Positions 46,055 to 56,162 of a stretch of 64,000 nt of DNA are shown here, in pieces. A program made the translations under genes and the position numbers. How positions within the stretch are numbered: position 1 is the stretch's first letter; each line of letters begins with the position of its first letter. This DNA is from Bacillota bacterium (GTDB taxonomy: Bacteria > Bacillota > Clostridia > Acetivibrionales > JAMNXU01), in assembly GCA_023623175.1 (NCBI GenBank), contig JAMNXU010000021.1, positions 194,912 to 258,911 of the forward strand. The letters are read 5' to 3'. The notes beneath the pieces were generated by a model. The model saw only the letters and a list, made by a program, of their open reading frames with translations, made no database searches and was not told where the DNA came from.

Positions 46055-47125
46055 TCATATAACTCCCAAAAAGGCCAATACAGCGTCCATCCACGGGAAC
46101 CTCATGTTCATAAGTGTAAGGACCTCGGCCAAATAGAAAAACGCGATAAGCACAAGTCCGGGAATCAGCCACATCAGGCCTTTCCTGTCGGCGGAGAATT
46201 CCTGCCTTTCCTGCGTTTCTGCCGTTTTTTGCGTCATATGCCTGAAAACTGCCAGGAGGACCGTGAGCAGCGAACCGAAAAACACGACAGTTAAAACAAG
46301 CGAGAATACAACAAAGGCCAGCGTGGCGCCGGGACCCTGCAGCAGGTTGTCAAAATACTCGTCAATGCTCCCTGCCATCGTTTCGAGGTTTGCCAAATCC
46401 GAATTCCTTTCTAGGATGTAATTCGCCGCATAACTTGCAACGACTGCAAAGGCATTATTGGCAAAATGCGCGTACATGCCGCTTATCAGCGAATCCGTCC
46501 TGTAAACGAAGTACCCGATAAGCAACCCCAGAAGAAAAGTGCCCAGGAAACTGGTTAAATACATGTGCCACAGGGCAAAAAGAAACGCAGACAGGATAAC
46601 CGCCCTGCGGGGTCCGAATCGCTCCAGTCCGCGCATTATAACACCTCTGAAAAGCACTTCTTCACATATCCCCGCACTGACAGCAATCACGCCGATATTT
46701 ACAAGCAGGCCTTCGGGAGTCGTGGCACCGGGAACCGAATTGAACCTGACCGAACCAAAAATCATTTTCAGGAGCAGCAGATATAGCTGGTTAAGCGCAT
46801 TAATCGAGGGAATTGCGAGAACCATAATCAGGGTTATGACAAGCAGGCTTGAAAGTCGCGGCATTTTCAGTCTCAGCGTCTTTTTCAGGCTGTATCTGCC
46901 AAACAGTGTCAATACCAGGGGAGGAAGCAGGATCAGCACAAATTCAGATATCAGTATACCGCTGTAAAACTCGTTCCTTTGCACCCTTGCGCCTAAAAAT
47001 ACCAGCACAATGACGGAAACGGAATAAAGAATGCTTATTTGGCGAACGCCGGGAAATCCGGACCTGTTTTCGCCTTTTGTTTCGCTTAAATCGCGCGCTT
47101 CATAAGAATTAAATTCGCTGTTCAA
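46055..47125 (-). CDS. CPBP family intramembrane metalloprotease
   Basis: A 356-residue, eight-helix membrane protein with the Abi/CPBP motifs EEVLFRGVIMRGLERFG and FALWHMYLTSF, followed by FVYRTDSLISGMYAHFANNA, carrying the Glu/His catalytic residues of CAAX-type intramembrane proteases. Roles in the family include prenyl-protein processing, bacteriocin immunity and regulation. The TTG start at 47125 follows GGAGGG by six bases. It converges with dnaC and has no obvious partner. Confidence 0.9.
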   Translation of the reverse strand: MNSEFNSYEARDLSETKGENRSGFPGVRQISILYSVSVIVLVFLGARVQRNEFYSGILISEFVLILLPPLVLTLFGRYSLKKTLRLKMPRLSSLLVITLIMVLAIPSINALNQLYLLLLKMIFGSVRFNSVPGATTPEGLLVNIGVIAVSAGICEEVLFRGVIMRGLERFGPRRAVILSAFLFALWHMYLTSFLGTFLLGLLIGYFVYRTDSLISGMYAHFANNAFAVVASYAANYILERNSDLANLETMAGSIDEYFDNLLQGPGATLAFVVFSLVLTVVFFGSLLTVLLAVFRHMTQKTAETQERQEFSADRKGLMWLIPGLVLIAFFYLAEVLTLMNMRFPWMDAVLAFLGVI

Positions 47126-47231
47126 AATTTACCCTCCAAAGCCCTGTCATTTCTATATATATATTAATAATAGCCCCAACAGACCCGGTTTGCAACAAAA
47201 TCAGGAATACCCTCGAATAAACGCCCAAATA

Positions 47232-47284
47232 AAAGACCGGAACAGGTCCCCGGCTTTTTTCGGAAGAGCCTGTGCCGGTCTTTT
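47232..47284 (-). terminator. Terminator of sleB-ypeB operon, likely bidirectional
   Basis: AAAGACCGG (47232-47240) pairs with CCGGTCTTT (47275-47283), extended by ACAGG/CCTGT (47242-47246 with 47269-47273), flanked by T-rich tails on both sides. Confidence 0.75.
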
Positions 47285-47378
47285 TGCTTGATTTGGTATT
47301 AGAATAAGCCCAATCTGCCGGCCCGGCTCAGCGCGTATGTCCAATACCGGTCTGCCGGCCGGCCCGCACTTCCGGATT

Positions 47379-48770
47379 TTACATTGTAAGCACTCCGTTG
47401 GGCGTGTTGATGATCATAAGGATGTCCTCTTCCTTGCCCGTGACGGCGTTGATATAAACCAGGAATTCAGTGTCATTGAGCTTGCCCTTAAACTCATACA
47501 CAAACAGTTCGGTTTTGAAATTGGTCGGTATAACGGCCAGGCCGGAGCTCATGATATTGACCCTGCTGCTTATCATGCTTCTTGCTTCAGCCTCTGTGAT
47601 CCTAGGTTCGGGCAATTCTCTTTTTCTGTGGGAAAACAGGTAACCCTTGCCCTCAAATCCCAGGACTTCACCCGTATCCAGTGCAATTTTCAGTTTGATG
47701 AGATCGGGATAGCACACCACATGGCCCTGTTTATACGCGTAATTTATGATCGCGGTATTATCTTCCTTGAGATAATAGGTATCAACCATATCGGGAAATC
47801 CCTTTTCGCTCAGGAACTTCCTTCCGGCCTCCTTGGCCTTTTCCATGGTCAGCTTCTCCGTCTCGACCGAGCGATTGTACAGCATCATGTACGGCAGTCC
47901 GCCTTTCTGGGTAATGTCTATGTTGGCAAATTCATCCTCGGGCCTGCCCCTGAAATAAACCCTGTAGCTGTGGGTCTTTATCTGCCCCTCGTTGTTGCTC
48001 TGGATGAATTCCACTTTTTGAACCCTGTCTTTTCCTAAAAATTCAATAACCTTCTCCCTTCCCTGCTGCCATGTTACAGTGTCGCCATGCAGTCCGACGG
48101 GTTCGGCCGTTGTCATGTGATCCGAAAAGGGGCCGTCGTATATGAGGGTCGGATATTTCTGGAACGTCTTGTCCACATTTTCAAATTGCTTGATGGACAC
48201 TTCGGCAGAAGCCTTTTTGAACATCGGCGTTCCTTTCCTGTCCAGGTCTCCCCATTTTATTCTCCCCGCCGACAGGTTGTTCTGCAGGTCATTGAGGCTT
48301 TCGGACAACTGCACCGCGTATTTGTGCAGGTTTTGTATGGTTTCATACTGCTTGTCGCTCAACGGTTTTCCGTCAAGATTCTGGGTATTGAGCGAATATG
48401 CCAGGTCCCCGACCTGTGTCAGGAATTTTGAAGTACCTGCAAGGACATTTTGCGCCACAGGCAGCATTCCAAGGTTCTCCTGGGCCATGTTGGCCTGCCT
48501 CCATGCCTCCTGGAGAATCGCTGCCGTTTTTGCAGGCGTTGAAGTCAGAAGGGATTTGAGCAATAACGTATCCACATTCTGCACGTATCCTACCAAGTCA
48601 TAAAAAGCCCTGTTATACTGATTGTCAAGTTTTTGTCTAAGCTGGGACGCAATCCTGTACTGGTTGAAACCCCAAAGTCCCACGGCTCCGATTACCAAAA
48701 CCACTATGCTGTACATTTTTCTGTCGGACAGTCTTCTTTTAAAATCCAGCAATTTATCTCTCAAACCCAT
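47379..48770 (-). CDS. ypeB: Germination protein YpeB
   Basis: A 463-residue protein with one N-terminal helix (MYSIVVLVIGAVGLWGF) and a long outer domain ending in PepSY-like modules (FVYEFKGKLNDTEFLVYINA). YpeB is needed for SleB stability in the spore and is cleaved at germination. It starts at ATG behind GGAGGT, 12 bases after sleB, exactly the known sleB-ypeB order. Confidence 0.95.
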   Translation of the reverse strand: MGLRDKLLDFKRRLSDRKMYSIVVLVIGAVGLWGFNQYRIASQLRQKLDNQYNRAFYDLVGYVQNVDTLLLKSLLTSTPAKTAAILQEAWRQANMAQENLGMLPVAQNVLAGTSKFLTQVGDLAYSLNTQNLDGKPLSDKQYETIQNLHKYAVQLSESLNDLQNNLSAGRIKWGDLDRKGTPMFKKASAEVSIKQFENVDKTFQKYPTLIYDGPFSDHMTTAEPVGLHGDTVTWQQGREKVIEFLGKDRVQKVEFIQSNNEGQIKTHSYRVYFRGRPEDEFANIDITQKGGLPYMMLYNRSVETEKLTMEKAKEAGRKFLSEKGFPDMVDTYYLKEDNTAIINYAYKQGHVVCYPDLIKLKIALDTGEVLGFEGKGYLFSHRKRELPEPRITEAEARSMISSRVNIMSSGLAVIPTNFKTELFVYEFKGKLNDTEFLVYINAVTGKEEDILMIINTPNGVLTM

Positions 48771-48782
48771 GGCGGCACCTCC

Positions 48783-49475
48783 TTATATGCCAAAATAGTG
48801 CTTGCCGATTTTCTTAACAATTTTTCTGCTCCATATCCATTTGCTCGTTGCCGTTGCAGGATTCCAGTAATACAGGCATCCATTGGTGGGATCCCAGCCG
48901 TTTAATGCGTCCCTCGCCGCTTTAGCCACGGTTGAATTCGGGTCAATCGGCACGTTGATCTGTCCGTCGGAAACAGCTGTGAACGCCCCGGGCTGATAAA
49001 TCACCCCTGCAATGGTTTTGGGAAAGGAAGGATGCCTTGTGCGGTTGAGAATAACGGCTCCCACCGCTACCTGCCCTTCATAGGGCTCGCCCCTTGCTTC
49101 GCCGTTTATTGCCCTCGCCAGCAACTGTTCATCGCTGACATTAGACTGCGCAAATGAGTATCCCGGCCTGCTCAAGCGCATCAGTCCCATCGACAGCAGC
49201 GTTTCAATACCTGCTATGCCCGTCGGTCTCAGTCCGATATCCTTTTGATACCGGAGAACCGCAAGCAGCGTGCCTATGCCGTATTTGCCATCGACATCGC
49301 CTTTATAATAACCCCAGGTTTTTAATTTATCCTGTACTTCCCGCACCTCTTCTCCCGAGCTTCCGGGACCGAGATCCGGGGAAGAGCTTGTCAGGTGTTT
49401 TCCGATATCAACTGCGGGCGTTGTGAAAAATATCAGCAAAAAAACCATGATCAATACGGCTGCCAGTTTTCTCAA
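48783..49475 (-). CDS. sleB: Spore cortex-lytic enzyme SleB
   Basis: A 230-residue protein with a signal-like N-terminal helix, a peptidoglycan-binding domain (EEVREVQDKLKTWGYYKGDV) and a C-terminal SleB/CwlJ lytic transglycosylase domain (ARAINGEARGEPYEGQVAVG with the catalytic Glu). It depolymerises spore cortex during germination. The TTG start at 49475 lies ten bases after GGGAGGG. Sporulation-specific (sigma-G) transcription is expected but I could not identify a convincing promoter. Confidence 0.95.
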   Translation of the reverse strand: MRKLAAVLIMVFLLIFFTTPAVDIGKHLTSSSPDLGPGSSGEEVREVQDKLKTWGYYKGDVDGKYGIGTLLAVLRYQKDIGLRPTGIAGIETLLSMGLMRLSRPGYSFAQSNVSDEQLLARAINGEARGEPYEGQVAVGAVILNRTRHPSFPKTIAGVIYQPGAFTAVSDGQINVPIDPNSTVAKAARDALNGWDPTNGCLYYWNPATATSKWIWSRKIVKKIGKHYFGI

Positions 49476-49781
49476 GTCTTACAATCCCTCCCCTGGTACA
49501 TAATTTACTCATCAGATACATAAAATTCTGAAAAATTCACATGTCAAAAGGCATAACCGGAATGACTTTATAATCAAATACACAGTTTTCTATACATGAT
49601 ATTTTTCTACCTCGGGCGGAAAATATTCATATAAGCCCGGAGGCGGCAATTTGCACGCATTGTTTAAAATGATATAATTAATAACAGGCACTTGGCGTGG
49701 TGCAGACTGTTTCATCAGCAGGGTTTTATTTCCCGGTTTGCCTGAATATATTAAAAATTGAAAAATCGGCAGGGGATAAAT
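49476..49781. other. Divergent promoter region between sleB and glycosyltransferase
   Basis: A 306-base gap with no gene; it contains one good plus-strand promoter, listed separately. Confidence 0.5.
49651..49678 (+). promoter_or_regulatory. Candidate promoter of glycosyltransferase gene
   Basis: TTGCAC (49651-49656), a 16-base spacer and perfect TATAAT (49673-49678) lie about 100 bases before the ATG. Confidence 0.55.
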
Positions 49782-50915
49782 ATGAATGTTCTTTTTCTTT
49801 CGGTTGCCATAGGCGGTGGCCACAATAAAGCTGCTGAAGCAATAAGGGAAGTTGTGATGCAACGATATCCCGGTTCCAACTGTGCAATAATTGACACACT
49901 CAAGTACGTAAATCCCGTAATAGACAAAATTATTGTGGGCAGCTACCTGAGCACCGTGAAAAAGACGCCGGCTATATACGGAAAGCTGTATGAACTCAGC
50001 GAATCTGCCGACAACCTGAACGACTTCAGCATGACCGTAAACAAGCTGCTCTCATACCGCATTCACAGCCTTATAAACGAGTTTAATCCCGACATAGTCG
50101 TATGTACCCATCCCTTTGCGCTGCAGATGATGTCAAACCTGAAAAGTAAAAAGAAGGTAACCGTACCCGTCATAGCAGTGCTGACCGATTTTGTCCTCCA
50201 TCCCCTGTGGCTGCGCGACTGCATTGACGCTTACATCGTAGCCCATGAATTTATGCGCCACCAGATGATTGAAAAGGGCTTCAGTCCTGACATCGTGCAC
50301 AGTTTCGGCATTCCCGTGTCAAGGAATTTTCTCGAAAGAACGGACAGAAAACAGGTTCTCCGGGAACTCGGTCTCGATGACAAGCTGACGATACTCATAA
50401 TGGGAGGAAGCCTTGGATTTGGCGGAGTGCGCAAGGTTTTCCGCTCTCTTCTGAACAGTAAGAGCGATCTGCAGATAATAGCCCTTTCGGGAAGCAATGA
50501 GAAATTAAGGGAAAAGTTAGAACAGTATGCAAGGGAATCCCATAATAAAAAAGTAAGGGTAGTCGGCTATACCGACCGCGTATCGTATTACATGGACGCT
50601 TCCGACTTCATAGTGACAAAGACCGGCGGCATGACCGTGGCCGAGTCCCTTGTGAAAAAATTGCCCATACTGATTATCTCTCCGATTCCGGGCCAGGAAG
50701 AGGGAAACGCCAATTTCCTGCTGAACAACGGAGCAGCCGTCAGGATTACATCGAGCGACAGCATTGACAGCGTATTATACCAGTTGCTCCATAATCCCCT
50801 CAGGCTTAAGCAAATGAAAGAAATGGCCGAATTCCTCGCCAAGCCCAACGCTGCTTTCGACATTCTCAATCTCATGGAAAAACTCATAACGAAAAGCAAG
50901 CAGGAATGCAGTTAA
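49782..50915 (+). CDS. MGDG synthase/UgtP family glycosyltransferase
   Basis: A 377-residue GT28-type enzyme with the N-terminal signature LFLSVAIGGGHNKAAEAIRE, the VVCTHPFALQMM helix, and the donor-binding KTGGMTVAESLVKKLPILII region. Family members transfer glucose or galactose to diacylglycerol to make glycolipids that anchor lipoteichoic acid. I start at ATG 49782 with AGGGGAT upstream; the longer frame to 49758 lacks a site. It may work with the LTA synthase-like enzyme at 23877. Confidence 0.9.
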   Translation: MNVLFLSVAIGGGHNKAAEAIREVVMQRYPGSNCAIIDTLKYVNPVIDKIIVGSYLSTVKKTPAIYGKLYELSESADNLNDFSMTVNKLLSYRIHSLINEFNPDIVVCTHPFALQMMSNLKSKKKVTVPVIAVLTDFVLHPLWLRDCIDAYIVAHEFMRHQMIEKGFSPDIVHSFGIPVSRNFLERTDRKQVLRELGLDDKLTILIMGGSLGFGGVRKVFRSLLNSKSDLQIIALSGSNEKLREKLEQYARESHNKKVRVVGYTDRVSYYMDASDFIVTKTGGMTVAESLVKKLPILIISPIPGQEEGNANFLLNNGAAVRITSSDSIDSVLYQLLHNPLRLKQMKEMAEFLAKPNAAFDILNLMEKLITKSKQECS

Positions 50916-50948
50916 AACATTCATTCCAACATACAGCCCGTAAACATA

Positions 50949-50994
50949 TAGCCCGGCACGACAGCAATTCCCGCCTGTCATCGCGCCGGGCTTT
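50949..50994 (+). terminator. Terminator after glycosyltransferase
   Basis: AGCCCGGC (50950-50957) pairs with GCCGGGCT (50985-50992) followed by a short TTT. It lies between converging genes; strength moderate. Confidence 0.6.
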
Positions 50995-51030
50995 CATGTC
51001 TGCTCTACTTGTCTGCCCTGCATGTCTGCC

Positions 51031-53676
51031 CTAAAGCTGCACTATATTGACGTCGTCTCCCCAGATCTGCCTGGCAAGTTCTAGTTCCCTCGCCTTGCAC
51101 GTAAAGAGAATCAGTTGCCTGTTTTCCGAAAGGGTTTTTAAAAACTCCATCGTTTTTATGGTCCTTTCATCATCAAACTGGGAAAATACTTCATCCATTA
51201 TAAGCGGCAATGATTCCGAATTTTTTGAAAAAAATTCCGCAAGCGCTATCCTGAAAGCCAGGTACAGCTGGTCCGTCGTTCCCCCGCTAAGAAGCATTGC
51301 AGGGACAATGGCTTCCGATTCCGGTGAAACAGCCTTTAGCTGCATTTCCCTGTCAGCGCTTACGTTTTTGTAACGGTTTCCGGTCATATGCGCGGCAATT
51401 TCGCTCATCCTGGAATTGAGATAAGGCGTAAAATCCCTTTGCAGCTCCGCACCAGCCTCTTTCAGAACTTCTGCTGCAATAGTCAGTGAATTTGCCAGTT
51501 CCTCGAGCTCCTGGCGTTTTTCCCCGAGCTCCCTTATTTCTTCTTCTACAAGCTGGATTTCTTCTTCCTGCGGCGCGTTGAGAAGAAGCGTTTCACATTC
51601 CTTTATTTCAAGCCGCGTTTGTTCAAGCCTCTCAGCCGTTTCCCGGATTTTTTCCTTTAAAGTGTCCCTGTCCGGCAGCTTCGCCGGAAAAACGCCGGGA
51701 AGTTTTGCGGTTAAAATGCCGGAATCATCTGCTTCGCGACACTTTTTCACAAGTTCTTCAGCCCTGCTTCGATAAACTCCGGCCTGCCCGCGCGCGGTTT
51801 CCACTTCTTCCGAAAATTTTTCAGCGTGTTTTATTGCTTCCGATTCCAGGTTGTTAGTGTCAATATCCGCCGCTCCGCAAATTTCCGCAACCCTTCTGCC
51901 CAGCAGTTCGAGCCTTTTCTCAAGATTTTCCCTTTCGGCCCGGGCATATTCAAGCTTCGGACCCAGGGCAGAGTAAGCCCTGATTCCTTCGGCAAGTTCC
52001 CCGACATGGCCTTCCTCAACCGTTTCAAAATCCGCGGGGATGACACCCGCAGCCGAAAGCCTTTCAACCATGTCCTCCTTAAGCGCGGCAACGGCCTGCC
52101 TGGTTTCTTCCAACCGGGCAAGGAGCTCTTCAATATCCCTTTCATAGGCCGCCACCTTTTCTGAAATGCCGTCATAATCCCGTTTCATGAGCAGCAATTC
52201 CTCAAGATCAGCCGCTCCGGCCAGGCTCATCAGTTGTTCAAGCTCTTCGCGCAGCTTCCTGGTTTCTTCATCTTCCTTAGAGCCTTCGGCTTTTTCCCTT
52301 GTTTTATGTGCCCTGCTTGCCGTCAGGGCCCCGGCAGCGCACAAAACCGCCGCTGCTGCGAGCACAAGCGCTGCTGCCGTTCCTAAAGCCGGGGGCAAAA
52401 CTCCGGCAGCGGAATAACTGCCCGCAGACACCGCCACAGCACCAATTGCCGATAAGAGCGAAGCAACTGCGAAGATCATCGTTTTACGCCGGTTGGCTGC
52501 AAAAGAGCGATCGTCGGCTTTTAAGCCGGCGCTTTCCGGCGTTGCCCTATCATTAATGCCCCTGTACAGCAGCGGCAGTTTTTTATAGAAATCCTCTCCG
52601 ACAGCATCCAAAGCCTTAAGTTTTTCCCTTTCGGCATACAGCATGTCAAGAGCGGCCTTTTTGTCCGAGATTAAAGCTTCAGTGTCCGACTGTTCCCTTT
52701 TTAAAATGTTGTATCTTTCGAAACCCCTCGCCGCATTTTCAATGTCTTTTTCTTCGAAACGGGAAAACCTGCGGAGTTCTTCCTCCTGCTTTTCGTACTC
52801 TGAAATGCGTTTTTCAAGCAATTCGACCCGCGCCCGAATATCCGATGCTTCTCCGGCAATTTCGAGCAGGCTCTTCTTTTTTTCCTCGGCCTTTTGGATT
52901 TTTTCTTCAGCACCCAGCAGTTTTTCCGTTTCCTCCATCATTTCAAGCGCTGTTTCATAAAAAACCCTGTTTTTCTTAGCCGCACGAAGTTTCTCTTCAA
53001 TGTCCCCGTAGTTTTTCCTTTTATTAACAAGATCATCCCTGAGTGCTGCAAGTTCCTCAAGCCTTGCCTTTATTTTATTAAGGGGCCTTGTTGTCGTTTT
53101 TTCAGTCCCCACTTCGTCAAGCAGGGTTTTTCTCAGCACTTCCAGGGCGCTTTTGAGCGAAACATCCTCAAACCCCGTCTGGGCCGCATTGGTCAGGCGG
53201 CTTGCCAGTTCGGCAGCGCTGTCTTTTGAGCAAACCACGCCCATTTGCCGGATGAAAGCTGTGCTTTCGAAACACGCTTCGTTCAGTCCAAGGTGTTTTT
53301 CGGCAATCAGCAGGCTCTTGTCCCTTCCGATGTCGAAATCATCGGTGATATCGCTGAGAAACGCGTCATAAACCCTGACCGAGCCGTCATTAAAGTCCCT
53401 TTCCACCCTGAATTTTTCGCCGCTGTCCAGCACGTACTCCATCGTGCCGGAATATTCGTTCCCGGACCATGGCCTGTATTTTTTCAGCGGGGCCGGAATG
53501 CCGTCCCTGCCGGCCCTGCCTCCCCTGATTCCGAAAAACATGGCTTTTATGAACATCTGGACTGTCGATTTCCCCGATTCATTCGGTCCGTATACGAGGT
53601 TCAGCCCCTTTGAGAAGGAAACGACCAGGTCCTTTAAACCGGCAAAACCTTTTACAGATATTTTTTCTATCCACAT
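51031..53676 (-). CDS. SbcC/YhaN-like AAA ATPase
   Basis: An 881-residue SMC/Rad50-type ATPase: Walker A YGPNESGKST near the N-terminus, long coiled coils, and a C-terminal signature/Walker B region (LLSGGTTDQLYLAFRIALAE, LPLIMDEVFSQFDDERT). Two hydrophobic helices sit in the middle of the coiled coil (about residues 395-455), a trait of YhaN rather than SbcC. ATG 53676 follows GGAGGG and overlaps the YhaO-like gene by ten bases. It probably acts with that nuclease on DNA ends near the membrane. Confidence 0.9.
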   Translation of the reverse strand: MWIEKISVKGFAGLKDLVVSFSKGLNLVYGPNESGKSTVQMFIKAMFFGIRGGRAGRDGIPAPLKKYRPWSGNEYSGTMEYVLDSGEKFRVERDFNDGSVRVYDAFLSDITDDFDIGRDKSLLIAEKHLGLNEACFESTAFIRQMGVVCSKDSAAELASRLTNAAQTGFEDVSLKSALEVLRKTLLDEVGTEKTTTRPLNKIKARLEELAALRDDLVNKRKNYGDIEEKLRAAKKNRVFYETALEMMEETEKLLGAEEKIQKAEEKKKSLLEIAGEASDIRARVELLEKRISEYEKQEEELRRFSRFEEKDIENAARGFERYNILKREQSDTEALISDKKAALDMLYAEREKLKALDAVGEDFYKKLPLLYRGINDRATPESAGLKADDRSFAANRRKTMIFAVASLLSAIGAVAVSAGSYSAAGVLPPALGTAAALVLAAAAVLCAAGALTASRAHKTREKAEGSKEDEETRKLREELEQLMSLAGAADLEELLLMKRDYDGISEKVAAYERDIEELLARLEETRQAVAALKEDMVERLSAAGVIPADFETVEEGHVGELAEGIRAYSALGPKLEYARAERENLEKRLELLGRRVAEICGAADIDTNNLESEAIKHAEKFSEEVETARGQAGVYRSRAEELVKKCREADDSGILTAKLPGVFPAKLPDRDTLKEKIRETAERLEQTRLEIKECETLLLNAPQEEEIQLVEEEIRELGEKRQELEELANSLTIAAEVLKEAGAELQRDFTPYLNSRMSEIAAHMTGNRYKNVSADREMQLKAVSPESEAIVPAMLLSGGTTDQLYLAFRIALAEFFSKNSESLPLIMDEVFSQFDDERTIKTMEFLKTLSENRQLILFTCKARELELARQIWGDDVNIVQL

Positions 53677-54908
53677 GAGTCGTCCCTCCGTCCTGCAACG
53701 TCAATTTTGCCTTCCAGGGCTTCAAGGCCGAAATACAGGGCTTTTAAATGCCTTCGCCTTTCCGCTCCGTCAGTGGCTTGTCCGATTCTCTCAAGCATTT
53801 TTCTTACAAAGAGACCTTTAAGGCCGGGCTCCCTCGAAAGAATGTCCAAATCGTAGTCAGGCTCGGTTTCATCCTTAATTCTTACAAAAAATACGCGGTC
53901 GCCAAGCATCGATTCCACTCGCCGCGGGTTGAAGCCATATCCCCTTTCCACGTAACCGCCGACTGTTACTGAAAACAGGTCTCTCGAAGGATCAGGCCTT
54001 GCCGGTAGGCCGATTCCCGTATCCCGGGATCCTGCAGACTGAATTGCGTCGTATATCATCGAGGCAGCCTTTTCATCGCTGTTGCAGCCGTCAATGCGCG
54101 TCTTCAGCGTCCAGTACCTTCTTCCGCCGTTCCCGATAAACTCAATGTCCAGCTTCGGTACTCCCGTATCGTTTTTTTCCAGCGTTGCGGCATAAAATCC
54201 GTGAACGCCTTCTTCGCCAAAACCAAGCGGTTCGGGACTTCCGGGATTGTAAACAACGCCTTTCCCTCCAATGTCGTCGAGCCTGTTGTGAAAATGCCCT
54301 GAAGCTACGTAGTCCATACCAAGGCCTGCAAGATCGGAACTTGTACGGGGATTGAAGCTGCAGTCACCGATATTCAGGTCGACAGTGCCGTGAAAAAGCA
54401 GGATATTAATCGGGGTATGTCCGCTGTTGTCATCGGGATCCCCATTGAGTTGCATTTTATCAATGCCTGTATTTGAATCCGTTATTCCATTAATGCCGTT
54501 CTCCTCGTTTAAGCCAAATATGCAAACGCCCTTCTCCCGGAATGAAAAACGGGGATTGGAAGGGCTCAATATATGTACGTTCGGGCTCCATTTGAATTTA
54601 GCGTAACCGGAATTGGGACCATAGGGATCATGATTGCCGGGCAGGATTATAACCGCGGTGGAAGGAATTTCTTCAAAAAGCCCGTTGATAAAATGAAAGG
54701 TGCCTGCAGTCGCATAGGCATGTTCATACAGGTCCCCGCTTATGAGCAGGAAATCCGCCTTTGTTTCCTTTGTGTATTTTATGATCCTTCTGAAGGATTC
54801 CTTTAGTTCATGCCTTCTTAAACTTCCAAGCCTCCTTTCGGTCCCGAGGGACGAAAAGGCTGCTTCGAGATGGACATCGGCGCAATGGACAAACCTTATT
54901 TTGCTCAC
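53667..54908 (-). CDS. DNA repair exonuclease (SbcD/YhaO-like)
   Basis: A 413-residue calcineurin-like phosphoesterase with FVHCADVHLEAAF, LLISGDLYE, ILPGNHDPYG and SGHFHNR metal motifs, matching YhaO/SbcD Mre11-type nucleases. It starts at GTG behind AGGGGGA. It overlaps the YhaN-like ATPase, making a Mre11-Rad50-type pair. It follows acpS by 13 bases in a tight minus-strand series. Confidence 0.92.
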   Translation of the reverse strand: MSKIRFVHCADVHLEAAFSSLGTERRLGSLRRHELKESFRRIIKYTKETKADFLLISGDLYEHAYATAGTFHFINGLFEEIPSTAVIILPGNHDPYGPNSGYAKFKWSPNVHILSPSNPRFSFREKGVCIFGLNEENGINGITDSNTGIDKMQLNGDPDDNSGHTPINILLFHGTVDLNIGDCSFNPRTSSDLAGLGMDYVASGHFHNRLDDIGGKGVVYNPGSPEPLGFGEEGVHGFYAATLEKNDTGVPKLDIEFIGNGGRRYWTLKTRIDGCNSDEKAASMIYDAIQSAGSRDTGIGLPARPDPSRDLFSVTVGGYVERGYGFNPRRVESMLGDRVFFVRIKDETEPDYDLDILSREPGLKGLFVRKMLERIGQATDGAERRRHLKALYFGLEALEGKIDVAGRRDDSCG

Positions 54909-54921
54909 AAAATCCCCCTGT

Positions 54922-55305
54922 TCATTTCGTTTGTATTACTGCGCAGGCTACAGCGTAGCTCTCCGAGTGGGACAGGCTGACTGAAATGTCCGTTGCCCCA
55001 AGAGCCTCGTACATTTGCAGCCCCTTTCCCGCCAGCCTTACAAAGGGCTTTCCTCCTTCATCATTCAGTATCTCTATGTCTGTCCAGGACAGTCCGTCGG
55101 CTATGCCCGTGCCGAAAGCCTTGGCTACGGCCTCCTTGGCAGCGAAGCGGGCGGCAAAGCATTTATATTTCAGGGCTTTTCTGCCTTCGCAGTATTCAAT
55201 TTCCGACGCGGTGAAAACCTTATTTACGAAAGCTTGTCCCAGGCGGTCGATGGTTTTTTTTACCCTGTCAATTTCTATAATATCAATGCCGCAAAGAACT
55301 CCCAC
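54922..55305 (-). CDS. acpS: Holo-[acyl-carrier-protein] synthase
   Basis: A 127-residue 4'-phosphopantetheinyl transferase with the Mg-binding GIDIIEIDRV and FAARFAAKEAVAKAFGTGI motifs. It activates the acyl carrier protein for lipid synthesis. GTG start behind GGAGAC. It sits between the unknown membrane coiled-coil gene (17 bases upstream) and yhaO-like (13 bases downstream), an unusual location for acpS. Confidence 0.95.
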   Translation of the reverse strand: MGVLCGIDIIEIDRVKKTIDRLGQAFVNKVFTASEIEYCEGRKALKYKCFAARFAAKEAVAKAFGTGIADGLSWTDIEILNDEGGKPFVRLAGKGLQMYEALGATDISVSLSHSESYAVACAVIQTK

Positions 55306-55322
55306 AACAATAACCGTCTCCT

Positions 55323-56147
55323 TTATATTCTCTTCCTGCTGCGCCTGTGCTCTTCAAGCGCGTTGTCAAGAGCCATGGCTTCATTAACGGCGTTTTCCAT
55401 CTCTTTCACCGTTTCTTCGGTCTCGACACCGGAAATGATCCGGTGCTTGTACATGTTTATCATGCTCTCGAGGTAATCAAGGCGGGCCCTTATCCTTTCG
55501 AGCTCGTTCCTTTCCTCCTTCAGTCTCTCGAGAAGCCTTTCATCCATTTCCACGGTCTTTCGCAGGTCGTCCTCAATAAAAGGGTCCTGCACGAAATTGA
55601 GCTTCCTTTTGTTTGCATTGATCCTGTCATAAATTTCGGAATAATTATGGCTTTCAAGTTCCCTTTTTCTCTTGCAGTAATTTATAAGGAGGCGCACGTA
55701 GGATACGGCAAGGATAAGAGCCTGTTCCACGACATTTTCCTCGATCTCGCTGCGTTCGCGGCGCAGGCTTCGTTTATCGTGAAAAAACGAATTTACGATA
55801 TCGTCCTTATCCTCCATGACCTTTTTAAGCTTTTGCTGATATGTGGCGTTGGTATACTTCCTTGCTTCGGAGGAAAGCCTTATGCTCATGTAGTTGAGAT
55901 TGCGGATCTGCTTTATTTTCTGCTTTTTGGCGAACTCTTCATAAAACCGGGCGCTGAAAAAACTCTGGAAAACGAGGGCAATATAAACGGCAGCCACTGC
56001 GGCAACCGGGCCAAACTGTCCCAACGGTATTGCCGTCAAAGGGAGATAAGGATATGCAGTCAGCAACAGCCCCGACAGTATGAGAAGTACCGCGAGGTTC
56101 CTTGTCCTTAAAAATGCACTGACCAACAACCTTAATTTCATATCCAT
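55323..56147 (-). CDS. Two-helix membrane protein with long coiled coil, unknown
   Basis: A 274-residue protein. Two hydrophobic helices (about residues 18-34 and 43-62) are followed by about 210 highly charged residues rich in K, E and R with heptad-like stretches (RLKEERNELERIRARLDYLE), so the bulk is a cytoplasmic coiled coil. I do not recognise a family. It begins 15 bases after the pspA stop (AAGGGA upstream of ATG 56141; ATG 56147 also possible), so it is almost certainly cotranscribed with pspA and may be its membrane partner. Confidence 0.8.
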   Translation of the reverse strand: MDMKLRLLVSAFLRTRNLAVLLILSGLLLTAYPYLPLTAIPLGQFGPVAAVAAVYIALVFQSFFSARFYEEFAKKQKIKQIRNLNYMSIRLSSEARKYTNATYQQKLKKVMEDKDDIVNSFFHDKRSLRRERSEIEENVVEQALILAVSYVRLLINYCKRKRELESHNYSEIYDRINANKRKLNFVQDPFIEDDLRKTVEMDERLLERLKEERNELERIRARLDYLESMINMYKHRIISGVETEETVKEMENAVNEAMALDNALEEHRRSRKRI

Positions 56148-56162
56148 CCCTTCACTTCCCGG